From positions 1 through 43,560 of the forward strand of contig JAISCA010000065.1 of NCBI GenBank assembly GCA_031265875.1: 43,560 bases of DNA, given 5' to 3'. Origin of the DNA: Propionibacteriaceae bacterium. Its GTDB lineage: Bacteria > Actinomycetota > Actinomycetes > Propionibacteriales > Propionibacteriaceae. This document shows positions 35,909-43,560 of the stretch, piece after piece. Within the stretch, counting starts at the first letter, position 1; every line of letters starts with the position of its first letter. Both the position numbers and the translations under genes were made by a program. The notes below the pieces were generated by a model. The model was not told where the DNA came from, did no database searches, and saw only the letters and a list, made by a program, of their open reading frames with translations.

Positions 35909-36559
35909 TCAGCCCTTCTTCACCGCCGAGCGAATGACGACCAGACCGCCCTTGGGGCCGGGAATGGCACCCTTGACCAAGATCAGGCCGCGCTCGGCGT
36001 CGACGGCGTGGACGGTCAGATTCTGAATCGTCTTACGCTGGACGCCCATGTGGCCGGCCATGCGCAAACCTTTGAAGATACGCGAGGGAGTGGCGCACTG
36101 GCCGATCGAACCGGGCGAACGATGCTTGCGGTGGACGCCGTGGCCGGCTCCCAGGCCGGCGAAGCCGTGCCGCTTCATGACACCGGCCGTGCCCTTGCCC
36201 TTGGTCACGCCGATGACATCGACGATCTCGGCGGCGGCGAAGATGTCGGGGGCGATCTCCTGACCCAGCCTGTATTCGCCGGCGTCGGCCGTGCGCAGCT
36301 CCAGCAGGTGGCGCCGGGGCGTCACCTGGGCTTTGTCGAACTGGCCCTTGGCCGGCTTCGTGACGGACTTGGCTTTGATGGCGCCGAAACCGAGTTGGAT
36401 GGCGGAATAGCCGTCGATCGGAGGGGTGCGGACCTGGGTCACGACACAGGGACCGGCCTGGACCACCGTCACCGGCACAATCCGGTTGTTCTCGTCCCAG
36501 ACTTGGGTCATGCCCAGCTTGGTGCCGAGGATGCCCTTGACATTACGTTCCGTATTCAT
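35909..36559 (-). CDS. rplC: 50S ribosomal protein L3
   Basis: 216 residues. [27 protein letters not shown], the extension [34 protein letters not shown] that reaches the peptidyl-transferase centre, and [20 protein letters not shown] are canonical. One of the two initiators of 50S assembly. Begins 8 bp after rpsJ, so the S10 operon reads rpsJ-rplC-rplD-rplW-rplB as in most bacteria. Confidence 0.98.
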   Translation of the reverse strand: MNTERNVKGILGTKLGMTQVWDENNRIVPVTVVQAGPCVVTQVRTPPIDGYSAIQLGFGAIKAKSVTKPAKGQFDKAQVTPRRHLLELRTADAGEYRLGQEIAPDIFAAAEIVDVIGVTKGKGTAGVMKRHGFAGLGAGHGVHRKHRSPGSIGQCATPSRIFKGLRMAGHMGVQRKTIQNLTVHAVDAERGLILVKGAIPGPKGGLVVIRSAVKKG

Positions 36560-36567
36560 GACTGACC

Positions 36568-36879
36568 TCAGGGAAGCTTGATCTCGATGTCGACGCCAGC
36601 GGGCAGGTCGAGACGCATCAATGAGTCCACAGTCTTAGGCGTCGGATCGAGAATGTCGATCAGACGCTTGTGGGTGCGCATCTCGAAGTGCTCCCTCGAG
36701 TCCTTGTACTTATGGGGCGAACGTATGACGCAATAGACGTTCTTCTCCGTCGGCAGCGGCACGGGGCCGGCCACCTTGGCCCCGGTGCGGGTCACGGTGT
36801 CGACGATCTTGCGCGCCGAGCTGTCGATGACCTCGTGGTCATAGGCCCGCAGCCTGATGCGGATCTTCTGTCCCGCCAC
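36568..36879 (-). CDS. rpsJ: 30S ribosomal protein S10
   Basis: 103 residues from a GTG at 36879. [62 protein letters not shown] are invariant; in E. coli the same protein is NusE, a partner of NusB/NusG in antitermination. First gene of the whole ribosomal run. The str-operon genes (rpsL, rpsG, fusA, tuf) that often precede it are absent; a DUF3263 gene lies 281 bp upstream instead. Confidence 0.97.
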   Translation of the reverse strand: MAGQKIRIRLRAYDHEVIDSSARKIVDTVTRTGAKVAGPVPLPTEKNVYCVIRSPHKYKDSREHFEMRTHKRLIDILDPTPKTVDSLMRLDLPAGVDIEIKLP

Positions 36880-37160
36880 GGGAGTGTCCTTCCTGCCTCG
36901 GCCGGTCGCCCGGCTCGCGCTGAGTCGGGACCCGCCTGGGGCCCCTCGTTGCTCCGACCCACGCTGTCGGGCGTGTCGCGCGCTTTTCAGTCGCGCGCCC
37001 GCTTCGGCCAGTCATGGTTTGCGGTCATGGACTACCCGATCGACCTGGTCTGCCACAACCCGGCTGATTCGGGCGTTAGCCCGCACCGCGCCAGGCAACC
37101 CTGTCGGGGCAACCTGGGGATTTTGTCACGGAACCCGGCCCGAAGGCAAATCCGACCGGC
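36880..37160. promoter_or_regulatory. leader/promoter region of the S10 operon
   Basis: 281 bp that must hold the main promoter of the ribosomal run. CGCGCG repeats around TTTTCA (about 36977-36997) can form a GC-rich hairpin. No confident -10/-35 pair could be picked. Frames through it on either strand show no family signal. Confidence 0.4.
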
Positions 37161-37421
37161 TCACCCGACCCGGCAGCGGCCGGCCAGCCGGCGGCGACGC
37201 AGCCGTTCGACCAGGCTGGGATCCAAGGCCAGCGCGGCTGGCGAATCGATCAACCGGCCCAGCCGTCGATAATACCGAGCCAGGGAGCAGCCGAAGCGCT
37301 GCCGGATGGCTCCCTCTTTGACCGTGGCCCGGGACCACAGGCGCCGCTCGAATTCCAACAGGGCGATGTCGTCGACGCTCAAGCGCCCGCCCTGATCGGT
37401 CGCCTCTGGTTGCTCTGTCAT
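37161..37421 (-). CDS. DUF3263 family small protein
   Basis: 86 residues. The pattern LSVDDIALLEFERRLWSRATVKEGAIRQRFGCSLARYYRRLGRLID-SPAAL-DPSLVERLRR (read here in pieces) matches DUF3263, a small helix-turn-helix-like family confined to actinobacteria: LEFER, KEGAIRQRFG, ARYYRRL and DPSLVERLRR are the key blocks. The central helices look capable of DNA binding, but no function is established that I know of. Same strand as, and directly upstream of, the S10 operon; divergent from manA with about 110 bp between. Confidence 0.8.
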   Translation of the reverse strand: MTEQPEATDQGGRLSVDDIALLEFERRLWSRATVKEGAIRQRFGCSLARYYRRLGRLIDSPAALALDPSLVERLRRRRLAGRCRVG

Positions 37422-37532
37422 GACGGTCAGACTAGGAGTTAGGTCTGACAGTCCTGCGATACCTATTCACTGGGTCGGTAAGATCGAAGCGTCGATGCGG
37501 CCAGCACGTCGCCGTGGGCCGAAAGGATGGAC

Positions 37533-38702
37533 ATGCTTCCGTTGCAAGGCCAGGTCCGTAATTACGCCTGGGGCTCCCCCACAGCCATACCTGAACTGCT
37601 GGGTCGGACCCCGACCGGCGACCCCCAAGCCGAGTATTGGTTGGGGGCCCATCCACTGGCCCCATCCTTGATCGACGGCCAGCCCCTCGACTCCGTGCTG
37701 CGTCAGCACCCGGACTGGGTCCAGCCGAGTTGCCGTCGTGTCTTCGGCGATCGCTTCCCGGTCCTGATGAAACTGCTGGCGGCGGATCGGCCGCTGTCCC
37801 TCCAGGCCCACCCCGACCGGGCCCAGGCCGAGGCCGGCTTCGCCCGTGAGGAAGCGGCCCGGCTCGACCTCGACAGCCCCGAGCGGACCTATAAGGACGA
37901 CTGGCCCAAGCCGGAGTTGCTGATCGCCTTGACCGAGTTCGACGGGCTGTGCGGTTTCCGCGAACCGGCCCAGACGGTCGAACTGTTCCGGGCCTTGGGA
38001 GTGGCCGACGCCCTCACCTCGGTCATCTCGCCGCTCTGGCAACGCAAGGGCGCGACCGCCTTGGCCCAGGTCTTCTTGGACATTCTGACTCTGGACGATC
38101 CCGACTTGGTCGCCCGGGTGGTCCAAGCCGCCCGGGCCCGGCTGCGCGACTCCGGCGCGCTGGGCGATTTCGCTCAGACCGCCGTCGAACTGGACGCCCA
38201 CTATCCGCGCCACCCCTCCATCCTGGCCGCCCTGCTGCTCAACCGCATCCACCTGGAACCGGGCCAGGGCCTCTTCTTGCCGCCCCGCACCATGCACTCT
38301 TATCTACGCGGCGTCGGGGTCGAGGTCATGGCCACCTCGGACAACGTCCTCCGGGGCGGTTTGACCACCAAACACATCGACGTGGACGAGTTGATCCATG
38401 TGGTCAGCTTCCAGCCCTCCACCATCGCCCCGGTCCCGACCCAAGACGAGGCTGGCTTCATCCACTATCTGACCGAGGCCCCGGAGTTCAGCGTCTGGCG
38501 GGGCGAGCTGTCCCACTCCCGCCTGCCGCTGCCAGCCACCGGCTCCTGCCGCTTGGCCCTGGTCATCGACGGCGAGGCCGAGTTGCGGTCGGAGCTGTCC
38601 TCGCTCGAACTGGGACTGGGCCAGGCCGCTTTGATCCCGGCCGGCGAGGCGGTCGACGCCATCGGCTCGGCCACCATCTTCGTCAGCGCCCCCGGCGTCT
38701 GA
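37533..38702 (+). CDS. manA: mannose-6-phosphate isomerase, class I
   Basis: 389 residues from the ATG at 37533 (AAGGA 5 nt upstream; the ATG at 37527 overlaps that site). Interconverts mannose-6-phosphate and fructose-6-phosphate, feeding GDP-mannose synthesis for glycans. Zinc ligands typical of type I PMI: Gln and His in SLQAHPDRAQAE, Glu in DDWPKPELLIALTEF, and His in PPRTMHSYLRGVGVEVMATSDNVLRGGLT (in shorter view HSYLRG). Cupin fold. It supports mannosylation and could supply the GT4 enzyme at 13681-14787, though they are not linked. Confidence 0.95.
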   Translation: MLPLQGQVRNYAWGSPTAIPELLGRTPTGDPQAEYWLGAHPLAPSLIDGQPLDSVLRQHPDWVQPSCRRVFGDRFPVLMKLLAADRPLSLQAHPDRAQAEAGFAREEAARLDLDSPERTYKDDWPKPELLIALTEFDGLCGFREPAQTVELFRALGVADALTSVISPLWQRKGATALAQVFLDILTLDDPDLVARVVQAARARLRDSGALGDFAQTAVELDAHYPRHPSILAALLLNRIHLEPGQGLFLPPRTMHSYLRGVGVEVMATSDNVLRGGLTTKHIDVDELIHVVSFQPSTIAPVPTQDEAGFIHYLTEAPEFSVWRGELSHSRLPLPATGSCRLALVIDGEAELRSELSSLELGLGQAALIPAGEAVDAIGSATIFVSAPGV

Positions 38703-38853
38703 GCCCCCGCCCCAGCCCAGATCGGTCCGCCCTCCGCCGGACTGGCCGATGGCGGGACGCCTCGTCGTCGAACGCCCTGGGCCGTCGGACGGGACGCCCC
38801 GGGCCAGCTTGGGCTAACCTGATCAAGCCGATTCGAGCCGATCCGATCGGCCC

Positions 38854-38929
38854 GCCACCTTAGCTCAGTCGGCAGAGCTCCCGCCTTGTAAGCGGACGGT
38901 CATCGGTTCGAATCCGATAGGTGGCTCCA
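38854..38929 (+). tRNA. tRNA-Thr (anticodon TGT)
   Basis: Full cloverleaf: acceptor GCCACCT/AGGTGGC, D-stem GCTC/GAGC, anticodon loop CTTGTAA with TGT at 38887-38889, T-arm ATCGG-TTCGAAT-CCGAT, discriminator T and an encoded CCA (38927-38929). The anticodon stem has one C-A mismatch at its top pair. Decodes ACA (and other ACN by wobble). Confidence 0.93.
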
Positions 38930-39100
38930 GCCGGCTGTCGCCAGCCTCCCGGCCGCGAGCGAGCACTTCTGTCTCTCGTTTTCGGCGTGTCATGGGCCGG
39001 GATCGCTCGTTCGGCGACAACGACTTCGTGATCGAACAGTTACGACGTCGCGCCGCCGCGCTTCGTCCGATCTGGCATAATGCGACCCACAACTTAATAA

Positions 39101-39205
39101 CCCGATCAGTCGGAGGAAGCCGGTGGAGAACCCGGCACTGACCCGCAACGGTGTATCGACCGCAGAAACCGGTCGATGAGTCCGAGAATCTGACTGCTTG
39201 GAGCG
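39101..39205 (+). promoter_or_regulatory. cobalamin riboswitch
   Basis: The conserved core GGAGGAAGCCGGTG-GAGAA-CCCGGCACTGACCCGCAACGGT (39112-39152) matches the cobalamin aptamer: GAAGCCGGTG, the paired CCCGGC, and the CTGACCCGCAAC box. A variable stem TCGACC/GGTCGA and the closing GAGTCCGAGAATCTGACTGC follow. It ends about 75 nt before the GTG start of the next gene, so B12 should lower that gene's expression, by terminator or ribosome-site control; the switching arm was not resolved. Confidence 0.88.
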
Positions 39206-39281
39206 TTTCCATCCGTCGAGGTCTACGGAGGACGTCGCCTCACGGCGTAGGCCTTCGGATCGCTCACCGAAAGGCGTACCC

Positions 39282-40460
39282 GTGTCGACACTTCGCCCCC
39301 AGGTCCCACCATCGTGCTCCCCCCACCCTCGTCTCCCGTCTCCGCGCCCACGCTCCCGGCTCTGGACCGTCCCCGGCTCCGCCCGGCGCTGGCTCCGCCC
39401 CGTCGGCCCGGCTGGGGCTAGGTTGGCGCTGCTCGGGTTGGGGGCCGTGTTGACGGTCGGCGCGCTGGGGGCCGCCGCTCCCGCCGCCTCCGCCGCCGGG
39501 CTGCCCGCCCTCGGGGCCCGGGCCGGCCTGTGCACCACGGCCGATCAGGACGCCGTCTCGGTCGTGATCGACCACGGCGCGCTGGGCGGTGGCGTCCAGA
39601 CCTACTGCGCCACCGGTCTGAGCGCCCGTTCGACCGGCATCGACGCCTTGCGCGCGGTCTGGATCAGCACCACTGGCACGGTGCACGACGGACCGGGCTT
39701 CATCTGCCGCATCCAGGGCCGTCCCTCGGCCAGCGAGGTCGTCCCCTTGCCCAACGACCCGAGTTACACCGAGCAATGCGTCGACACCCCGCCCGCCACG
39801 GCCTATTGGTCCTATTGGCACGCCCCCTCGGGCGGCCCTTGGACCTATAGCCAACTCGGTGTGATGTCGCACCGGGTCATCCTGGGCGGCTTCGAAGGCT
39901 GGTCCTTCGCCACTGGGTCCGCCAGCGGCGCGGCCAGCCCGCCCCGGGTCAGCCCAGTGACCGAACCGGCCCCCGAGCCGCCGCCGGCGCCCGCGCCCGA
40001 GCCGGACCCCAACCCACCGGCCGCCCAGCCGAACGCGAACAATCCCCAGACCGGACAAACCGGCCAGACCGGCGCCACCGACCCAGCCGATCCGGCCGCC
40101 AGCCAGAGCGAGCAGCCGGCCCCGAGCGACGACCCGAGCGATCTGATCGTTCCCGTGTCGGCCTCGTTCAGCCCCAACCCCTCAGCTCCGGCCTCGGCCT
40201 TGATCGACCCGCCGGAACCGGCCGCTGGCTCAGGCCCCAGCCCCACCGCTCTGATCGGCCTCGGCGCCATCGTCCTGCTGGGCGGGGCCGGCCTCACAGC
40301 GACCTGGCTGAGACGGCGCCAGGCCTCTCGCGTCGGCGGCGCCCCGCCCGAGCCGGCCGACCTCTCGGACCGACCGGCCGACTCCGCCCCGGCTCCAGCC
40401 AGCCCGGTGGACGCCACCGCCGCAACTGAGACCACGGACCCCACAGGGGCCGTGTCTTAG
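39282..40460 (+). CDS. B12-riboswitch-controlled secreted, membrane-anchored DUF4430-like protein
   Basis: 392 residues from the GTG at 39282 (AAAGG upstream); an upstream TTG at 39198 lies inside the riboswitch and is rejected. Long basic N-region, then a hydrophobic signal core (ALLGLGAVLTVGALGAAAPAASAAG). The extracellular domain (about 75-215) has VVIDHGALGGGVQTYCATG, FICRIQGRPS, the paired Cys in TEQCVDT and the ending YWSYWHAPSGGPWTYSQLG, VILGGFEGWSF, a pattern I associate with DUF4430/transcobalamin-C-like domains. A Pro/Glu/Gln-rich linker leads to one membrane helix (LIGLGAIVLLGGAGLTATWL), then Arg-rich and acidic cytoplasmic residues. Control by B12 and the domain type suggest corrinoid capture at the cell surface. 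Inference, not demonstrated. Confidence 0.8.
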   Translation: MSTLRPQVPPSCSPHPRLPSPRPRSRLWTVPGSARRWLRPVGPAGARLALLGLGAVLTVGALGAAAPAASAAGLPALGARAGLCTTADQDAVSVVIDHGALGGGVQTYCATGLSARSTGIDALRAVWISTTGTVHDGPGFICRIQGRPSASEVVPLPNDPSYTEQCVDTPPATAYWSYWHAPSGGPWTYSQLGVMSHRVILGGFEGWSFATGSASGAASPPRVSPVTEPAPEPPPAPAPEPDPNPPAAQPNANNPQTGQTGQTGATDPADPAASQSEQPAPSDDPSDLIVPVSASFSPNPSAPASALIDPPEPAAGSGPSPTALIGLGAIVLLGGAGLTATWLRRRQASRVGGAPPEPADLSDRPADSAPAPASPVDATAATETTDPTGAVS

Positions 40461-40469
40461 ACTGCCCCC

Positions 40470-42254
40470 ATGTCTGACGTCCGCCCCTGGTCCGCCATCG
40501 ACGCCTTGGCCGAAGCCCACCTCGACCAGTCGATCGCTCTGTCTCCCCTGCTGGCCACCGAGATCGGCTCCGATCAAGGGGCCGACCGGCTGGACGACTT
40601 CTCCCCGGCCGGATTGGCCCAACGGGCCGACCTCGACCGGGCCACTTCGAGCCGGCTCGAGCGGCTGACGCTGGCTGGGGTCGACGATCCGGTCGACCAA
40701 GTCACGGTCTGGGCCTTGCGTGATCGCCTCAGTTCCAGTCTCGACCTGGACCAGGCCGGCGAGGGCTACCGCGAGCTCAACGTCGTCACCGGCCCGCAGC
40801 ACCAGATCGAGGACGTCTTCGCCCTCATGCCGCAGGACTCCCTGGCGGACTGGCAGGTCATCGTGGACCGCCTGGGCCAGGTCCCGGCCGCTTTGGCCGG
40901 GCACGTCGAGACCCTGCGCCAAGGCGCGCGACGCGCTCTGTCCCCGGCCCGCCGCCAGGTCGAGTTGGCCGCCCGCGACGCCCGTCGACAGTCCCAGGCC
41001 GGCTCGGTCTTCGCCCAGTTGGTCGACCAAGCCGCCAGCCTGCCCGCCCTCGACGGCCCGGCCGGGACCAAGGCGCGAGAAGGGCTGCGTCAGGCGGCCG
41101 CCCGGGCCGAACGGGCCTACGCCGAGTTGGCCGACTACCTGCTGGACGACCTCGTCTCCCAGACCGTCGACCAGGACGGCGTCGGCCCAGAGCGTTACGC
41201 CCTGTGGTCGCGTCACTTCCTCGGGGCCACAGTCGACCTGCGGGAGACCTATGCCTGGGGCCTGGAGGAACTGGACCGGATCGTGCGCGAGCAATCCGAC
41301 CTGGTGGCCCAGTTGTACGGCCCCGGCGTCGGCTTGGACGAGGCCATCGACCGGCTGGACGCCGACCCGGCTTGGCGTATCGAGGGGGTGGAGGCCTTGC
41401 GGGCCTGGCTGCAAGACACCGCCGACCAAGCCATGGCCGACTTGGACGGCGTCCACTTCGACATCCCCGCCCCGGCCCGCCGCTTGGAGGGCCGGATCGC
41501 CCCGACCCGCTCCGGCGGCATCTACTACACCGGCCCCAGCGACGATTTCTCCCGCCCCGGCCGGATGTGGTGGTCGGTGCCCGAGGGGGTCGACTCCTTC
41601 ACCACCTGGCGCGAGCGCACCACCGTCTACCACGAGGGCGTGCCCGGCCACCACCTCCAGATCGCCCAAGCCGTCTTCCTGCGTCATCGGCTCAACCGCT
41701 GGCGCCGCTTCAGCGGCACCTCGGGCCACGCCGAGGGCTGGGCCCTGTACGCCGAGCGCTTCATGGACGAGCACGGCTACCTGCCCCACCCGGGCGACCG
41801 TCTGGGCATGTTGGACGGGCAACGCCTGCGCGCCGCCCGGGTGGTGTTGGACATCGGAGTCCATCTCGGGTTGCCCTTCCCCGACGGCTCGGGCCAGCCC
41901 TGGGACCGGCGTCTGGCCTGGACCTTCCTGCGCGCCAACTCGACCATGAGCGAACCGTCCTTGCGCTTCGAGCTGGACCGCTACTTAGGCTGGCCCGGCC
42001 AGGCCCCCTCGTACAAGATCGGCCAACGCCTGTGGCAGAACCTGCGCGCCGCCGCCCTGGCTAAGGGAACCAGTCTGCGCCAGTTCCACCAGGACGCCCT
42101 CAGCCTGGGCGGGCTGGGCTTGGACGTGCTGGCCCAAGCTCTGGCCCGGCCCGCCTCCAACCGACCTGACACCAGCGCCGGACCTGACACCAGTGCCGGA
42201 CCTGACGCTCCCGCCCAACCAGGCACTCCCGCCCAACCAGGCACTCCCGCCTGA
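40470..42254 (+). CDS. DUF885 family (M32-like) metallopeptidase-like protein
   Basis: 594 residues, ATG at 40470 nine bases after the preceding gene. DUF885 proteins are all-helical, related in fold to M32/M2-type zinc carboxypeptidases. The zinc site is visible as TTVYHEGVPGHHLQIAQ (HExxxGHH variant), with SGTSGHAEGWALYAERFMDE downstream supplying the third ligand Glu. Earlier WSVPEGVDSFTTWRE and later RLAWTFLRANSTMSEPSLRFELDRYLGWPGQAPSYKIGQ blocks are typical. No signal peptide, so cytoplasmic. The C terminus ends in a repeat of about 30 residues (PDTSAG, PGTPAQ units). Peptide substrate unknown. Confidence 0.88.
   Translation: MSDVRPWSAIDALAEAHLDQSIALSPLLATEIGSDQGADRLDDFSPAGLAQRADLDRATSSRLERLTLAGVDDPVDQVTVWALRDRLSSSLDLDQAGEGYRELNVVTGPQHQIEDVFALMPQDSLADWQVIVDRLGQVPAALAGHVETLRQGARRALSPARRQVELAARDARRQSQAGSVFAQLVDQAASLPALDGPAGTKAREGLRQAAARAERAYAELADYLLDDLVSQTVDQDGVGPERYALWSRHFLGATVDLRETYAWGLEELDRIVREQSDLVAQLYGPGVGLDEAIDRLDADPAWRIEGVEALRAWLQDTADQAMADLDGVHFDIPAPARRLEGRIAPTRSGGIYYTGPSDDFSRPGRMWWSVPEGVDSFTTWRERTTVYHEGVPGHHLQIAQAVFLRHRLNRWRRFSGTSGHAEGWALYAERFMDEHGYLPHPGDRLGMLDGQRLRAARVVLDIGVHLGLPFPDGSGQPWDRRLAWTFLRANSTMSEPSLRFELDRYLGWPGQAPSYKIGQRLWQNLRAAALAKGTSLRQFHQDALSLGGLGLDVLAQALARPASNRPDTSAGPDTSAGPDAPAQPGTPAQPGTPA
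42163..42250 (+). repeat. 18-bp tandem repeats in the 3' end of the DUF885 gene
   Basis: GACCTGACACCAGYGCCG occurs twice in a row (42163-42198) and a partly degenerate third copy leads into AACCAGGCACTCCCGCCC-type units repeated twice more. Each unit is 18 bp (6 codons), so copy-number change keeps the frame and only lengthens the PDTSAG/PGTPAQ tail. Possible length polymorphism between strains. Confidence 0.75.
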
Positions 42255-42351
42255 CCCGACACCACCGACCGCACTGGCACATCAGCCGGACCCGCCACCA
42301 CCACCCGAACCGCCGACGTCCGAGCGGACTTCGACCGAGAGGCCCACGAAC

Positions 42352-43101
42352 ATGCCGACACCGCACATCAGCGCCCAGCCGGGCGACTTCGCCCCGGCCG
42401 TCTTGATGCCGGGCGACCCCAAACGGGCCCAGCGCATGGCTGAGACCGTCCTCGACCAGGCCCGATTGGTGACCGACGTCAGGGGCACGCTCGGCTTCAC
42501 CGGCCGCCTGGCCCAAGCGGGTCCGCACCAGGGCCAGCCCCTGTCCATCATGGCCTCCGGCATGGGCATGGCCTCGATCGGCATCTACGCCACCGAGTTG
42601 TTCCGGTTCTACGATGTCGAGCGGATCATCCGAGTCGGCACGGCCGGTGGCATCTCGCCTCAAGTCGAAGTCGGCCACCGGGTCATCGCGGTCGGCGCCC
42701 ACAGCGCCAGCTCGATGAACGAATTACGCCTGCCCGGCGTCCACTTCGCGGCCAGCGCCGACCTGACCATGGCGGCGGCGGCCTGGGCCCTGGCCCGAGC
42801 CGAGGAGGCGGCCGGCGCTGAACCTGAGGCGGTGACCTGGGCCGGGGCAGTCGTCACGAACGACCACTTCTACTTCGCCGTGCCGGGCCAGCTCGAAGCC
42901 CTGGAACGTCACCATGTGCTGGCGGTCGAGATGGAGACCGCCTCGCTCTACGCCGTGGCGGCCGAGTTCGGCCGGGCCGCCTTGTCCGTCCTGACGGTGT
43001 CCGACCACCTGACTAGACCCGATCCCCAGATGTCAGCGGACCAGCGCGAGACCTCCTTCCAAGGCGCCCTGCGGCTGGCCCTGGCCGCCGCCTTCGCCTG
43101 A
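42352..43101 (+). CDS. deoD: purine-nucleoside phosphorylase, DeoD type
   Basis: 249 residues from the ATG at 42352, with GAGAGG about 9 nt upstream. Hexameric PNP family: phosphorolysis of purine (deoxy)nucleosides to base and (deoxy)ribose-1-phosphate. Motifs: MPGDPKRAQRMAE, SGMGMASIGIYATEL (phosphate loop), RVGTAGGIS, AVEMETASLYAVAA with the Glu that binds the ribose, and VSDHLTRPD with the catalytic Asp. Length normal for DeoD. 97 bp after the DUF885 gene; other deo genes (deoC, deoA, deoB) are not in the window. Confidence 0.94.
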   Translation: MPTPHISAQPGDFAPAVLMPGDPKRAQRMAETVLDQARLVTDVRGTLGFTGRLAQAGPHQGQPLSIMASGMGMASIGIYATELFRFYDVERIIRVGTAGGISPQVEVGHRVIAVGAHSASSMNELRLPGVHFAASADLTMAAAAWALARAEEAAGAEPEAVTWAGAVVTNDHFYFAVPGQLEALERHHVLAVEMETASLYAVAAEFGRAALSVLTVSDHLTRPDPQMSADQRETSFQGALRLALAAAFA

Positions 43102-43129
43102 GCCAGGGCTGAGTCGCGGCCGGGGCGCT

Positions 43130-43480
43130 TTGACCCGGACCTGGGACCGCCAGGGGCTGACGGTCGAATTGGCCTACCAAGGCGCCGGCGACAGCTTCCC
43201 CCAGCTGGAGTCGATCACCGACCAGGCCGGTCAGACGGTCACGGTCACCAGCGACCCCGTCGGCCGGGTGACTTCGCTGACCCGCCCGGACGGCGCGGTC
43301 TGGCGCTTGGGCTATTCGGTCGCCGGCGACCTGATCGAGTTGACCTCGCCCGAGGGCCGGAGATTGGGCTTCGGCTACGACGACGCCCACCGTATGACCG
43401 CTCAGACGGGCGCCGACGGCGTCACCTGGCTGCGCAACGAGTACGACGTTTTAGTCTTTGTGGTGGTCGACGGGTCGTGA
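43130..43480 (+). pseudogene. RHS/YD-repeat protein fragment, truncated at both ends
   Basis: A run of about 107 residues with four YD-type repeats: LTRTWDRQGLTVELAYQ, ITDQAGQTVTVTSDPVGRVTSLTRPDG, YSVAGDLIELTSPEGRRLGFGYDDAHRMT and WLRNEYD. RHS proteins are large secreted toxin or adhesin shells of over a thousand residues. Here the similarity begins with only a TTG start 28 bp after deoD, with no ribosome site, and breaks off after NEYD near 43449. The following VLVFVVVDGS is unrelated and ends in TGA. I read it as a remnant whose right boundary may be an insertion or deletion point. The remaining bases to 43560 show a hairpin (43471-43484, CGGGTC/GACCCG) but no recognisable gene. Confidence 0.7.
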
Positions 43481-43560
43481 CCCGGCTTACGACTGGCGCC
43501 TGTGGGCTGTCTTCATCGTGATTTGTCCGGCTCGTCGTCCGTCGGGCCCTGGCCCGGCGG

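Noticed and set aside
39198-39281. TTG start extending the DUF4430-like protein upstream
   Set aside because: The extension lies on and just after the cobalamin riboswitch; the GTG at 39282 has a ribosome binding site and begins just before the signal peptide.
40230-41864. Minus-strand frame of about 544 codons opposite the DUF885 gene
   Set aside because: Shadow frame: the plus strand carries a clear zinc-site motif and family blocks; the antisense has none.
42163-42250. CRISPR-like array
   Set aside because: The repeats are contiguous 18-bp coding units without spacers; no cas genes or other repeat-spacer pattern was seen anywhere in the window.

Overview
High-GC actinomycete chromosome. 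The evidence is the S10/spc/alpha ribosomal order, the Zn-type S14 (rpsZ), the short LID-less adenylate kinase, a DUF3263 gene, an LPXTG sortase substrate and a cobalamin riboswitch over a DUF4430-type secreted protein. Family-level placement is not possible from the sequence alone.

Layout. (a) 1-5.3 kb, minus strand, visibly more AT-rich than the rest: a cell-surface/secreted block with two tandem paralogous metzincin-like peptidases (the first cut by the window edge), a lipoprotein and an LPSTG-anchored Ig-like adhesin. (b) 5.5-12.5 kb, minus strand: a catabolic operon led by a RuBisCO-like protein (RLP), then an AraL-like HAD-IIA phosphatase, an AraM-like glycerol-1-phosphate dehydrogenase homologue, an FGGY sugar kinase and two tandem HAD-IIB phosphatases. 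I could not match this combination to a named pathway, and it is the best candidate here for an undescribed system. A YihX-like HAD gene lies upstream of it. (c) 13.7-36.9 kb, minus strand: the complete S10-spc-alpha supercluster from rpsJ to rplQ, ending in a translationally coupled GT4 glycosyltransferase. Between map and infA it is interrupted by a glycerol module (glpF-glpK with a divergent SorC regulator) and ispH. (d) 37.2-43.5 kb: a DUF3263 gene (minus), then on the plus strand manA, tRNA-Thr(TGT), a cobalamin riboswitch with a membrane-anchored DUF4430-like protein, a DUF885 peptidase-like protein, deoD, and a truncated RHS fragment at the edge.

How it fits together. The RLP keeps the RuBisCO metal/carbamate residues but has lost residues of one phosphate site, so a mono-phosphorylated substrate is plausible. 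A kinase, a polyol-phosphate dehydrogenase homologue and several phosphatases sit beside it. The 8-mer ACGAACGT (or its complement) appears twice in the RLP promoter region and once in the glpF/SorC promoter region. This hints, weakly, that the SorC regulator controls both the glycerol genes and the RLP operon.
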